From a virus: DNA of 20,120 nt. A program made the position numbers and the translations under genes. The number at the start of each line of letters is the position of its first letter. Position 1 is the first letter of the stretch. This document shows positions 13,229 through 19,871 of the stretch, piece after piece. The stretch is taken from positions 1 to 20,120 of the IMG/VR virus record IMGVR_UViG_3300012920_000375, one strand, 5' to 3'. A model generated the notes under the pieces. The model saw only the letters and a list, made by a program, of their open reading frames with translations, was not told the DNA's origin and did not search any database.

Positions 13229-13914
13229 TGTCATATCTGATTAGCAACATCCCGTATTTTAAATGCTGGGTGCGGAAAGAGTTTACTTGCAATCACGATG
13301 ACTACCACGGAGAGTATCTCCATGCTTTAGCCATCGCAGTTAATACGATCCCAGACAGGTCGCTAAGTTTCCAGGTTGTATTTACAGGCCAGGAAAGACA
13401 CTTAGAAGATAGTGATGAGAATCGTCATGGTGGTGCGATGTGGGCCCGCATGCCTATACAAGCACTGGTCGCTGATGTAGAAACAGAGACCGACGAGTGG
13501 CCTGAACGTATGGAAGACCACATCTGCCAACCGTGGGATTGTGAATCTAGACATCACGAAGTCATTGTCATAGATCGAGTCAGTTCAAGTCCTTGGATTG
13601 CCAAGGTGAATCATGAGTTCTACGAAGCACGGTATATATTCACGGTGGATTACACGGACCATGAGATTGCTGACTCACCGGATCAACACAAACAAAGCCA
13701 TGTCTTATATTTAACTGAGGGCCCTTGGGAGGGCAACGTTATTGCTTTGCCAAATAACAGAGTCAGGGCAACGTCACCCGCACTTTGGGATACGGGTGAA
13801 GGGGCTCCTGATTTTAAACCAAGTCAGTACACACACTCAGCAGAGGGTCACTCTAGTTACACTGACCCCAACATAACGTTTGACAACCTGTATTCTGAAG
13901 GCATAGAAGACTGA
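13228..13914 (+). CDS. Conserved phage protein of unknown function, 228 residues
   Basis: The ATG at 13228 shares one base with the previous stop. The sequence (MSYLISNIPYFKCWVRKEFT..., GGAMWARMPIQALV, QPWDCESRHHEV, HKQSHVLYLTEGPWEGNVIALPNNRVRATSPALW) is strongly patterned. I recognise it as a widespread protein in the portal-to-capsid interval of marine tailed phages. It is soluble, aromatic and acidic, with many His and Trp residues and no membrane segment. No function is established that I know of. Its constant position in the head-gene cluster suggests a head-assembly or virion role. Confidence 0.8.
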   Translation: MSYLISNIPYFKCWVRKEFTCNHDDYHGEYLHALAIAVNTIPDRSLSFQVVFTGQERHLEDSDENRHGGAMWARMPIQALVADVETETDEWPERMEDHICQPWDCESRHHEVIVIDRVSSSPWIAKVNHEFYEARYIFTVDYTDHEIADSPDQHKQSHVLYLTEGPWEGNVIALPNNRVRATSPALWDTGEGAPDFKPSQYTHSAEGHSSYTDPNITFDNLYSEGIED

Positions 13915-14144
13915 TGGATATTGTGCAATTCAGTCAAGCATTGTATAAAGCTATGCGAGAGCGTGAAGATGATTTATGCGATCAATTAGCAAACGGTACT
14001 GCTCAGAACTATGAACAGTATCGCGGTATGGTAGGTGAATTACAGGGTATTGCCTTTTCCATTCAAGAATTAAAAACCCTGCTGGAGAAAACAGAAGACG
14101 ATGTCGAAGAGTTCCTTGCTAGTACCGGAACACGTCGCCGCTAG
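13914..14144 (+). CDS. Small helical protein, 76 residues
   Basis: ATG at 13914 overlaps the previous stop by one base. The product is helical and acidic (VQFSQALYKAMREREDDL..., QELKTLLEKTEDDVEEFL), with a Tyr-rich middle and an Arg-rich end. Similar short two-helix proteins are common next to head genes in marine phages. Function is unknown. The gene for the GroES-like protein begins 44 bases before its stop, in another frame. Confidence 0.65.
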   Translation: MDIVQFSQALYKAMREREDDLCDQLANGTAQNYEQYRGMVGELQGIAFSIQELKTLLEKTEDDVEEFLASTGTRRR

Positions 14145-14604
14145 TATTGCCTCAGAGGAGGTAACTAAAAAAGACGTTCCGAAGGAAAAGACTGCACCGA
14201 CGCTTGAAGACGCATATGTTGAAGAGTCTAAGCGAGTTCTTGACCCATCCTTAATTGATAAATCTCTCAAAGAAAGACTTCCTCAACCAACTGGTTGGCG
14301 AGTTCTTGTCATGCCTTATCAAGGTAAAACCACCACAGAAGGCGGCATTTATATACCAGATCAAATCAGAGAGCGTGAGCAATTAGCAACAGTAGTCGCT
14401 TATGTCCTCAAAGTTGGTCCGTTGGCATATAAAGATTCTGCCAAGTTTGGTGAATGTGAGCCTTGGTGTAAGGAAGGCGATTGGGTATGTATCGGCAGAT
14501 ATTCAGGATCTCGATTCCGAATTGACGGCGGAGAGATTCGTATCATCAATGACGATGAAGTTATTGCAACAATTTTAGAGCCAGAGGACGTGTCAAATGT
14601 CTGA
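14101..14604 (+). CDS. GroES-like (Cpn10) co-chaperonin
   Basis: Phage Cpn10 proteins cap the host GroEL and help fold the capsid protein, as T4 gp31 does. Residues 62-160 follow the Cpn10 fold: GWRVLVMPYQGKTTTEGGIYIPD (65-87, strand, mobile loop, strand), EQLATVVAYVLKVGPLAYKD (93-112), CKEGDWVCIGRYSGSRFRIDGGEIRIINDDEVIATI (123-158). The last stretch matches the 'vkvGD.V.f.kY.G.e....g.ey.il.e.dilA.i' end of GroES. A 60-residue N-terminal extension (Lys/Glu-rich) is not part of standard GroES. The start is uncertain: the ribosome binding site before 14101 is weak and the frame overlaps the previous gene by 44 bases. It lies just upstream of scaffold and capsid genes, fitting the role. Confidence 0.8.
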   Translation: MSKSSLLVPEHVAASIASEEVTKKDVPKEKTAPTLEDAYVEESKRVLDPSLIDKSLKERLPQPTGWRVLVMPYQGKTTTEGGIYIPDQIREREQLATVVAYVLKVGPLAYKDSAKFGECEPWCKEGDWVCIGRYSGSRFRIDGGEIRIINDDEVIATILEPEDVSNV

Positions 14605-15511
14605 AGAAGAACTGAAGCAAGAAGAGACAGTTGAAGTTGAGTTAGAGCAACCGGAATCAAAACCGGAACCGGAACAGCAACAACAACTCGAATTGGAACA
14701 AAAAACGGAACCAGAGGTTTCTGCGGAACCTGCCAAGGAAGAAGATTCTAAGGAAGGCGATTCCGATGAGCATATTGAGTACAGCAAAAATGTACAAAAA
14801 CGCATTAAAAAGCTCACAGAAAAATACCGTCAAGAAGAGCGAGACCGAGAAGAAGCAGTTCGTGTAGCGCAAAAACTAAAAGAGGAGAATGAGAAACTAA
14901 AATCTCAGATGGAAAACTCTCAACAAGCGCATCTGACTGAATACGGTGCTCGTATTGACAATCAACTGGATCTGATTAAAAAAGCTTATAAAGATGCCCA
15001 TGACCGCGGTGACGCAGATGCCTTAGTAGAAGCACAGCAAAAGCTTTCTCAAATTACTATTGAACAAGAGCGTTATCGATTGGCTAAGGCACAACAGGAA
15101 AAGGTTTCTGTTCAAAAAGAAGAGTCTCCTTCTACGGAAGCGCCTACTCAACAGGCAACTAAACCAGATCCAAGAGCCGAGGAGTGGGCGACAAAGAATG
15201 AGTGGTTTGGTCAGGACGAGGTCATGACTTATGCCGCTTTTGGAATTCATCGTAAGCTTGTGGAAGAACAAGGATTTGATCCAACGTCTGATGAGTACTA
15301 CAATGAAATCGACAAGCAAATTCGTTCGGAGTTTCCGCATAAGTTTGCAGGTCAATCAAATGGGAGAAGTGGACAGGTCGCCTCTGCTGACACTTCAGCT
15401 TCCCGAAAGAAGTCAGGGCGCAGAACAGTCAAGCTTAGTCCCTCTCAGGTGGCTATCGCCAACAAGCTTGGCGTTCCGCTAGAAGAGTACGCCAAATACG
15501 TGAAGGATTAA
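14597..15511 (+). CDS. Scaffold protein
   Basis: Internal scaffold for prohead assembly. The 304 residues show the usual plan: a long acidic Glu/Gln/Pro-rich disordered N-terminus (about 1-60), a coiled coil (64-105, KRIKKLTEKYRQEERDREEA...), a helical middle, and a DPRAEEWATKNEWFGQD segment (about 191-207). The basic C-terminus (KKSGRRTVKLSPSQVAIANKLGVPLEEYAKYVK) would bind the capsid protein. It overlaps the GroES-like gene by eight bases and precedes the major capsid gene by two small genes. Confidence 0.85.
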   Translation: MSEEELKQEETVEVELEQPESKPEPEQQQQLELEQKTEPEVSAEPAKEEDSKEGDSDEHIEYSKNVQKRIKKLTEKYRQEERDREEAVRVAQKLKEENEKLKSQMENSQQAHLTEYGARIDNQLDLIKKAYKDAHDRGDADALVEAQQKLSQITIEQERYRLAKAQQEKVSVQKEESPSTEAPTQQATKPDPRAEEWATKNEWFGQDEVMTYAAFGIHRKLVEEQGFDPTSDEYYNEIDKQIRSEFPHKFAGQSNGRSGQVASADTSASRKKSGRRTVKLSPSQVAIANKLGVPLEEYAKYVKD

Positions 15512-15522
15512 GGAGAACTGTT

Positions 15523-15993
15523 ATGACAGAGTCAAATACACGCACACCGCGTGCCGCGAAGAATCGCTCAACTGAAGAGCGCAGAAAACCGTGGTCTCCA
15601 CCTAGTCGGTTGGAAGCACCACCTGCCCCAGAGGGCTTTGTACATCGTTGGATACGGACAACTCTTCGTAATGAAGATGATTCGATGAACGTTCATACCC
15701 GTTTACGGGAGGGATGGGAACCAGTCAGATCTGAAGAGTATCCAGAATACGATTACCCAGTCATCAATGAGGGCAAACATGCTGGCGTTATCGGCCAAGG
15801 TGGTTTGATGTTATGCCGCATACCTGTAGAAACAGCGCAGGAAAGAAACGAGTATTACGGGGGCCGTACCCGCGAACAAATGACTGCTGTGGATCAGGAC
15901 CTAATGAAGGAACAACATCCTTCAATGCCTATCAGTCAAAATAGGCAGAGTCGTGTAAGTTTCGGAGGCCGTAATAAAAACGACTCCGAGTAA
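15523..15993 (+). CDS. Head-cluster protein of unknown function, 156 residues
   Basis: AAGGAG lies seven bases before the ATG. The first 35 residues are basic and Pro-rich and look disordered; a compact part follows (FVHRWIRTTLRNEDD..., REGWEPVRSEEYPEY, GQGGLMLCRIPVETAQERNEYY). The pattern is familiar from phages that carry a scaffold and capsid gene on either side of it, so I take it as a conserved capsid-associated or assembly protein, without proven role. Confidence 0.7.
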   Translation: MTESNTRTPRAAKNRSTEERRKPWSPPSRLEAPPAPEGFVHRWIRTTLRNEDDSMNVHTRLREGWEPVRSEEYPEYDYPVINEGKHAGVIGQGGLMLCRIPVETAQERNEYYGGRTREQMTAVDQDLMKEQHPSMPISQNRQSRVSFGGRNKNDSE

Positions 15994-16016
15994 GGAAACT
16001 TTTAGAGGTGATCTAA

Positions 16017-16634
16017 ATGGCTAACGTGAACGTAGCGTTCGGTATGAAGCCGATCAACCTGGCTGGCGGTGCCCCCAACAGCACAGGAACTAACGCATAC
16101 TTCATCAAGTCAGACGCCAGTGCGATTTATCAAGGTTCACCGGTCATTGCTACTAATGATGGCACTATTGCTATTACTGGTTCAGCGTCCGGGGACACTT
16201 ATAAGCACATCGGCGTATTTGCTGGCTGTGAGTATGTATCTTCAACAACAGGCAAGAAAGTTTTTGCGAACATCTGGCCTGGATCAGGTGCGGACACGAA
16301 TTTCGACATTGTCGGATTTGTGTACGATAACCCAACTCAGCGGTTTATAATTGCAACTGATGCAACATTTACAAACCGTGCAACTGCTATTGCGGCAATT
16401 TTTGAAAATACTCAGTTCAATACTGCAACTTCTGGTTCCACTACAACTGGTATTTCTTCAGCTTCAATGGATGTTGCGACATTGGATGCAACTAATGCGT
16501 CCCTGCCCCTCAAGATTTTGGGTCTCTATGACGATCCAGAAAATGTGGATTACACAGCGGCAGGTGCAAGCATTGTTGTGATGTTTAACAATCACGCTTT
16601 ACTGTCTAACGACGTAGAAACTGTAGTGTCTTAA
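16017..16634 (+). CDS. Probable structural protein next to the capsid gene, 205 residues
   Basis: Good ribosome binding site (AGAGGTG) before the ATG. The sequence is Ala/Thr/Gly-rich with alternating hydrophobic residues (GMKPINLAGGA, YQGSPVIATNDGTIAITG, HIGVFAGCEYV), as in beta-rich capsid accessory or decoration proteins. No signal peptide. It is placed between scaffold and capsid genes in a highly expressed operon. It could be a head-decoration protein or a minor capsid component; the sequence alone does not decide. Confidence 0.7.
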   Translation: MANVNVAFGMKPINLAGGAPNSTGTNAYFIKSDASAIYQGSPVIATNDGTIAITGSASGDTYKHIGVFAGCEYVSSTTGKKVFANIWPGSGADTNFDIVGFVYDNPTQRFIIATDATFTNRATAIAAIFENTQFNTATSGSTTTGISSASMDVATLDATNASLPLKILGLYDDPENVDYTAAGASIVVMFNNHALLSNDVETVVS

Positions 16635-16648
16635 AGAGGGGTTAGATA

Positions 16649-17560
16649 ATGGCTATTTCTCGCGCACAACTAGCGAAAGAACTTGAGCCGGGACTCAATG
16701 CCCTCTTCGGCATGGAGTACGCCAAGTACGAAAATCAACACTCAGAAATATTTACCACTGAGGCTTCAGATCGTGCATTTGAAGAAGAGGTAATGCTTTC
16801 AGGCTTTGGAGCCGCTCCGACTAAAGCGGAAGGTTCTGCTGTCACTTTTGACGATGCCAACGAAGCATTCACCGCTCGGTATAATCACGAGACTATTGCT
16901 CTAGCATTCTCGATCACTGAAGAGGCAGTTGAGGACAATCTGTATGATCGTATCTCGGCTCGCTACACTCGTGCTCTTGCTCGTTCAATGGCTCATACCA
17001 AGCAAGTCAAAGCGGCTTCAGTACTGAACAATGCGTTCTCTGCTGGTGCTAACGCTGGTGGCGACGGTGTAGCACTTGTGTCTGCATCACACCCACTGAC
17101 TTCTGGTGGTACTTTCTCCAACACTCCATCAACTCAGGCTGACCTGAATGAAACATCTCTTGAAGATGCGTTGATCAGTATCGCTGGCTTTGTTGATGAG
17201 CGTGGTCTGAAAGTAGCACTGCGCGGCACTAAGCTGATTATTCCACGTCAGCTTCAGTTCGTAGCAGAGCGTCTGATGAACACTCAACTTCGTGTTGGTA
17301 CAGCAGACAATGACATTAACGCACTTCGTTCTATGGGAATGTTGCCCGGCGGATACGCTGTCAATGACTTCCTGACAGATCCAGACGCGTTCTTTGTCAT
17401 GACAGATACACCTCGTGGATTCGTTCACTTTGAGCGGACGGCACTTTCCACTAACATGGAAGCCGACTTTGACACAGGCAACATGCGCTATAAGGCGCGT
17501 GAGCGTTACAGCTTTGGATTCTCCGATCCACGCTGTGTGTTTGCTTCTCAAGGTGCATAG
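16649..17560 (+). CDS. Major capsid protein (HK97 fold)
   Basis: Main shell protein, 303 residues. The N-terminal helix segment (LAKELEPGLNALFGMEYAKY), the early strand with EGSAVTFDDANEAFTARYNHETIALAFSITEEAVEDN and the helix SARYTRALARSMAHTKQVKAASVLNNAF are typical of HK97-fold major head proteins of the Mu gpT-like kind. LIIPRQLQFVAERLM, MGMLPGGYAVNDFLTDPDAFFVMTD and the C-terminal RERYSFGFSDPRCVF point the same way. The ATG has GAGGGG upstream. The gene is followed by two strong terminators, as expected for the most abundant transcript. Confidence 0.9.
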   Translation: MAISRAQLAKELEPGLNALFGMEYAKYENQHSEIFTTEASDRAFEEEVMLSGFGAAPTKAEGSAVTFDDANEAFTARYNHETIALAFSITEEAVEDNLYDRISARYTRALARSMAHTKQVKAASVLNNAFSAGANAGGDGVALVSASHPLTSGGTFSNTPSTQADLNETSLEDALISIAGFVDERGLKVALRGTKLIIPRQLQFVAERLMNTQLRVGTADNDINALRSMGMLPGGYAVNDFLTDPDAFFVMTDTPRGFVHFERTALSTNMEADFDTGNMRYKARERYSFGFSDPRCVFASQGA

Positions 17561-17578
17561 AGGTAGCACTGCTACGAA

Positions 17579-17601
17579 GGGGGCCTTGTGCCCCCTTTTT
17601 T
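17579..17601 (+). terminator. Terminator 1 after the capsid gene
   Basis: GGGGGC, loop CTTGT, GCCCCC, then six T. A short 13-base palindrome (GTAGCA-C-TGCTAC) lies just before it at 17563-17575. Confidence 0.9.
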
Positions 17602-17667
17602 GTTGTGATAACAATAAGAGTGTTGAGTGACCTCATCACTTAACGGTTACTTCTGACTACCTCTATT

Positions 17668-17692
17668 GGGGGCCTTGTGCCCCCTTCTTTTT
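17668..17692 (+). terminator. Terminator 2, duplicate of terminator 1
   Basis: The 17-base hairpin is identical to terminator 1 (GGGGGC, CTTGT, GCCCCC), 89 bases further on, followed by TTCTTTTTT. The 66 bases between them hold no gene. Confidence 0.9.
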
Positions 17693-17722
17693 TATATGTA
17701 TACTGAAGCTTGGGAATCCACA

Positions 17723-17773
17723 TAGCTTATTAGACAGGATGTTCCCCCTGACGTTGCACAGACTAATAAGCTA
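17723..17773 (+). promoter_or_regulatory. Structured leader with perfect 11-bp stem
   Basis: TAGCTTATTAG (17723-17733) and its exact reverse complement CTAATAAGCTA (17763-17773) are separated by 29 bases that include a possible inner stem CAGG/CCTG. It lies between terminator 2 and the AAGAGGT ribosome binding site (17784-17790) of the next gene. It may be a 5' RNA structure (stabiliser, processing site) or a DNA operator. TATACT at about 17699-17704 could be a -10 box, but the -35 is poor. Confidence 0.6.
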
Positions 17774-17797
17774 ATCCTTGTGCAAGAGGTACTTCAC

Positions 17798-18280
17798 ATG
17801 GCATCGACTACTTTTTCAGGTCCGGTTACGGCGACTAATGGTTTTATCACCGGTTCAGGTTCTCTTGTAAGTGTAACCGCAGACGTTACTTTGACTTCTG
17901 CATCACATGCGGGTCGGACAATGGTGTTTGACATAGCCTCTGGAGCTACAGTTACTCTTCCGGCGGCTTCAGGCACAGGAAATGTTTACAAGTTTTTTGT
18001 AAAAACGACTGTCACATCCAACAGTTATAAAATCCAAGTCGCTAACGCTAACGACACTATGGCTGGTTTAGCTATCGTATCTAATGACGAATCTGCAACC
18101 GCAGATATTTTTGCGACAGGCGCGACTTCAGACACCATCACTATGAACGGTACTACAACAGGAGGGATACTTGGTGCTACGGTTGAAATTCAAGACGTTG
18201 CGTCAAACGTGTTCTCAGTTCTTACGCGGAGTGAAGCGTCAGGCTCAGAAGCTACACCATTCTCTGCGGCAGTATCGTGA
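17798..18280 (+). CDS. Beta-rich structural protein, 160 residues
   Basis: The ATG at 17798 follows AAGAGGT by seven bases; an in-frame GTG 18 bases earlier is less likely. The protein is Thr/Ser/Ala/Gly-rich with regularly alternating hydrophobic residues (VTADVTLTSASHAGRT, ATVTLPAASGTGNVYKFFV, DTITMNGTTTGG). This is the look of a beta-sandwich or fibre-like virion protein. Similar proteins follow the capsid gene in marine phages and may be head fibres or decoration. It is the first gene after the double terminator. Confidence 0.7.
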   Translation: MASTTFSGPVTATNGFITGSGSLVSVTADVTLTSASHAGRTMVFDIASGATVTLPAASGTGNVYKFFVKTTVTSNSYKIQVANANDTMAGLAIVSNDESATADIFATGATSDTITMNGTTTGGILGATVEIQDVASNVFSVLTRSEASGSEATPFSAAVS

Positions 18281-18290
18281 GAGGTGGGTC

Positions 18291-18383
18291 ATGGGTAGGT
18301 TAAAAAACAACCGAAGTGCTGAAAAGAAGCCCGCTCCTAAAAAGGCGGCTCCTAAAAAGCCCGCTCCTAAGAAGAAGGGGTAA
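18291..18383 (+). CDS. Tiny lysine/proline-rich protein, 30 residues
   Basis: The ATG at 18291 has GAGGTGGG just upstream, ten bases after the previous stop. After MGRLKNNRSAEKK the protein is made of KPAPKK/KAAPKK units to its end, like the tail of a histone H1-type protein. The DNA repeat behind it is CCCGCTCCTAA-like units with AAG runs. Such a peptide would bind DNA or RNA by charge alone. It is far below usual gene-length limits; spacing and ribosome binding site support it. Confidence 0.55.
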   Translation: MGRLKNNRSAEKKPAPKKAAPKKPAPKKKG

Positions 18384-18386
18384 TCT

Positions 18387-18659
18387 ATGGCTAGTCCTAT
18401 TACAGCTAAGACTGCCACAAGCACGGGAACGTTGCTTGGTGGCAGGAACAGACTGAAATCTTTTTATGTTAAAACGTCTTCTAGTGGCTCTCCCGCAATT
18501 GTTTTCAAAAACGGAAGTGGTGGAGCAACTTTATTGTCTATGGTGTTTCACACCTCTGATGATAATCAAATAACTATTCCTGACCACGGAATAATTTTTG
18601 ATAGCGAATGTCACGTTACGTTGACTAATATTGACTCCGTAACTGGCTTCTTTGGCTAA
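18387..18659 (+). CDS. Small beta-rich structural protein, 90 residues
   Basis: Starts three bases after the previous stop. The sequence is patterned as a compact beta-sandwich: TSTGTLLGGRNRLKSFYVKTSS, SPAIVFKNGSGGATLLSM, NQITIPDHGIIFDSECHVTLTNIDSVTGFFG. The ending 'I.F...HVTLTN.....FFG' is familiar from small proteins found among the head and tail genes of marine phages. Probably a virion component; exact role unknown. Confidence 0.7.
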   Translation: MASPITAKTATSTGTLLGGRNRLKSFYVKTSSSGSPAIVFKNGSGGATLLSMVFHTSDDNQITIPDHGIIFDSECHVTLTNIDSVTGFFG

Positions 18660-18943
18660 TGGCTAGAAAACGAGATAAGCAACCCCCTAAGACGAAGAAG
18701 TATTTTCGTCCAACTAAAGCCGGTGCGGGTATGACCAAGGCGGGGGTTGCTAAGTATCGACGTGATAACCCCGGTAGTAAACTCAAAACTGCTGTCACAG
18801 GTAAAGTTAAGAAAGGTTCTAAAGACGCGAAAAGACGTAAGTCTTTTTGCGCCCGTTCCGCAGGTCAGATGAAGAAGTTTCCGAAAGCGGCAAAAAACCC
18901 TAACAGTCGTCTGCGTCAAGCCCGAAGAAGATGGAAGTGTTAA
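18659..18943 (+). CDS. DUF6321-like basic protein, 94 residues
   Basis: One-base overlap with the previous stop. I recognise the DUF6321-type pattern: GAGMTKAGVAKYRRDNPGSKLKTAVTG (22-48), RRKSFCARSAGQMKKFPKA (59-77) and PNSRLRQARRRWKC at the very end. Cysteines are at 64 and 94. It is extremely basic, with no membrane segment. The family is common in marine phages and metagenomes, and its function is unknown. It belongs to a run of small basic genes up to the window end. Confidence 0.75.
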   Translation: MARKRDKQPPKTKKYFRPTKAGAGMTKAGVAKYRRDNPGSKLKTAVTGKVKKGSKDAKRRKSFCARSAGQMKKFPKAAKNPNSRLRQARRRWKC

Positions 18944-18944
18944 C

Positions 18945-19124
18945 GTGAAAGCGGAAGAAGTTTTAGCAAAGCTTGAGCAACATGGTGCGGAATGCAATAT
19001 GCGATACGAACGTATCGAAGAGCAGTTGCAAGAACAAAAGGTGACTTTGGACAAGTTAGACAAACGTTTATGGGGATTAGCTGTATTGATAGTTGCGGCG
19101 GCAGTAGCGGAGCAATTAGTCTAA
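18945..19124 (+). CDS. XhlA-like membrane protein, 59 residues
   Basis: A 59-codon gene with a GTG start one base after the previous stop; its own stop overlaps the next ATG. The N-terminal 40 residues form a coiled coil (EVLAKLEQHGAECNMRYERIEEQLQEQKVTLDKLDKRL), followed by one transmembrane helix (43-58, GLAVLIVAAAVAEQLV). HxxxCxxRYxxIExxL, then a WG-hydrophobic helix, is the pattern of XhlA/hemolysin-type phage lysis accessory proteins. It is unlike its neighbours in being acidic and membrane-bound. Confidence 0.65.
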   Translation: MKAEEVLAKLEQHGAECNMRYERIEEQLQEQKVTLDKLDKRLWGLAVLIVAAAVAEQLV

Positions 19125-19306
19125 TGGCTATGGGACGTAGCAGTATGTCCAAACAAATTTCAAAGCCTCCACAGAAGAAAAAGTGGAGTGCAAAAAGAAA
19201 GCGGTCTGTTAATTGTGCAAGACCAAAAGGTTTTTCTGAAAAAGCGCATTGTGCGGGGAGGAAAAAACGTGCCAAAAGACGCGTGTTATCACAAGGTAAA
19301 AGCTAG
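19124..19306 (+). CDS. Tiny basic Cys protein, 60 residues
   Basis: The ATG at 19124 shares one base with the previous stop. The product is Lys/Arg-rich, with the core SVNCARPKGFSEKAHCAGRKKR (residues 28-49): two cysteines 12 apart inside a basic context. I have seen this core as a repeated short module in marine phage proteins, with unknown function. It overlaps the next gene by 38 bases. Confidence 0.65.
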   Translation: MAMGRSSMSKQISKPPQKKKWSAKRKRSVNCARPKGFSEKAHCAGRKKRAKRRVLSQGKS

Positions 19307-19439
19307 ATATAAGGTTTTCCCAAGTGCATATGCTTCGGGAGCCATAGCAAAATGTAGAAAAGTCGGTGCCGCAAATTATGGGACTGGCGGCAAAAAAAAG
19401 AAAAAGAAAACTAGTGGGAAGAAAGCTAGGAAGTTTTAA
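19269..19439 (+). CDS. Tiny basic Cys protein with SAYASGAIAKCRK module, 56 residues
   Basis: GTG start at 19269 with GGGGAGGA seven bases upstream, a strong ribosome binding site that decides the start. Residues 1-38 are a known-looking module: MPKDACYHKVKARYKVFPSAYASGAIAKCRKVGAANYG, with Cys6 and Cys29. The same module occurs fused or free in many marine phages; the function is unknown. The end is a pure Lys-rich tail. It overlaps the previous gene in another frame. Confidence 0.7.
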   Translation: MPKDACYHKVKARYKVFPSAYASGAIAKCRKVGAANYGTGGKKKKKKTSGKKARKF

Positions 19440-19672
19440 TGGCTGTTCGCAAGACGAAAAAAGGTGCCGAGCTTCGTAAGTGGTTTGGACAGAACAAGGG
19501 TAAAGGTTGGATTGATTGCAAAACCGGAAAACCCTGTGGTCGTTCAGGTAAAAGTGATAAACGAAGAAGTTATCCTGCATGCCGACCAACGAAGGCGCAG
19601 TGTAAAGCCGCTGGAGCAAAGTCTGCGATAAAGAAAAAAACTTCATCTAAACGAGTAAATTGGAAGAAATAA
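19439..19672 (+). CDS. DUF5872-like basic Cys protein, 77 residues
   Basis: One-base overlap with the previous stop. I recognise the DUF5872-like pattern KKGAELRKWFGQNKGKGWIDCKTGKPCGR (7-35) and SYPACRPTKAQCK (44-56). Four cysteines (27, 33, 48, 55) in two pairs could bind zinc, though this is not shown. The tail (KKKTSSKRVNWKK) is basic, and its coding sequence is repeated 188 bases downstream. Confidence 0.75.
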   Translation: MAVRKTKKGAELRKWFGQNKGKGWIDCKTGKPCGRSGKSDKRRSYPACRPTKAQCKAAGAKSAIKKKTSSKRVNWKK

Positions 19673-19862
19673 AGTAATGCCACATTATACAAAACCGTTA
19701 AAAAAAGTAATTAAAGGTTTAAAAAAAGCTTCACAATTACATAAGGGTCAAGCTAAGACCCTTTCTAAAATTGAAAAAGATCAAAGAAAAAGATACAAAA
19801 ATGATACAAAGAAAAAGAAAAAGAAAAAGTAATATTAAACGAGTAAATTGGAAGAAATAAAG
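19648..19862. repeat. 27-bp direct repeat bracketing the 51-codon gene
   Basis: Positions 19648-19674 and 19836-19862 are identical over 27 bases (TAAACGAGTAAATTGG... to AAATAAAG). The first copy is the 3' end and stop of the DUF5872-like gene. The second lies in the leader of the next gene, ending in its AAAGGAG ribosome binding site. The unit from copy to copy is 188 bases. Confidence 0.9.
19677..19832 (+). CDS. Tiny lysine-rich protein, 51 residues
   Basis: A 51-codon frame starting four bases after the previous stop. It has a weak ribosome binding site (AAG), which makes it less certain than its neighbours. The product (MPHYTKPLKKVIKGLKKASQLH...) is about one third lysine, helical, with a Lys7 end. 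No family is recognised. It sits exactly between the two copies of a 27-bp direct repeat, as if inserted or duplicated there. Local AT content is higher than in the neighbouring genes. Confidence 0.5.
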   Translation: MPHYTKPLKKVIKGLKKASQLHKGQAKTLSKIEKDQRKRYKNDTKKKKKKK

Positions 19863-19871
19863 GAGATTATC

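Noticed and set aside
17129-17614. Long minus-strand frame opposite the capsid gene
   Set aside because: It is a codon-bias shadow of the capsid gene and reads through the terminator; no start signal.
17723-17773. tRNA gene
   Set aside because: One 11-bp stem with a 29-base interior, but no cloverleaf, T-loop or CCA-type end.
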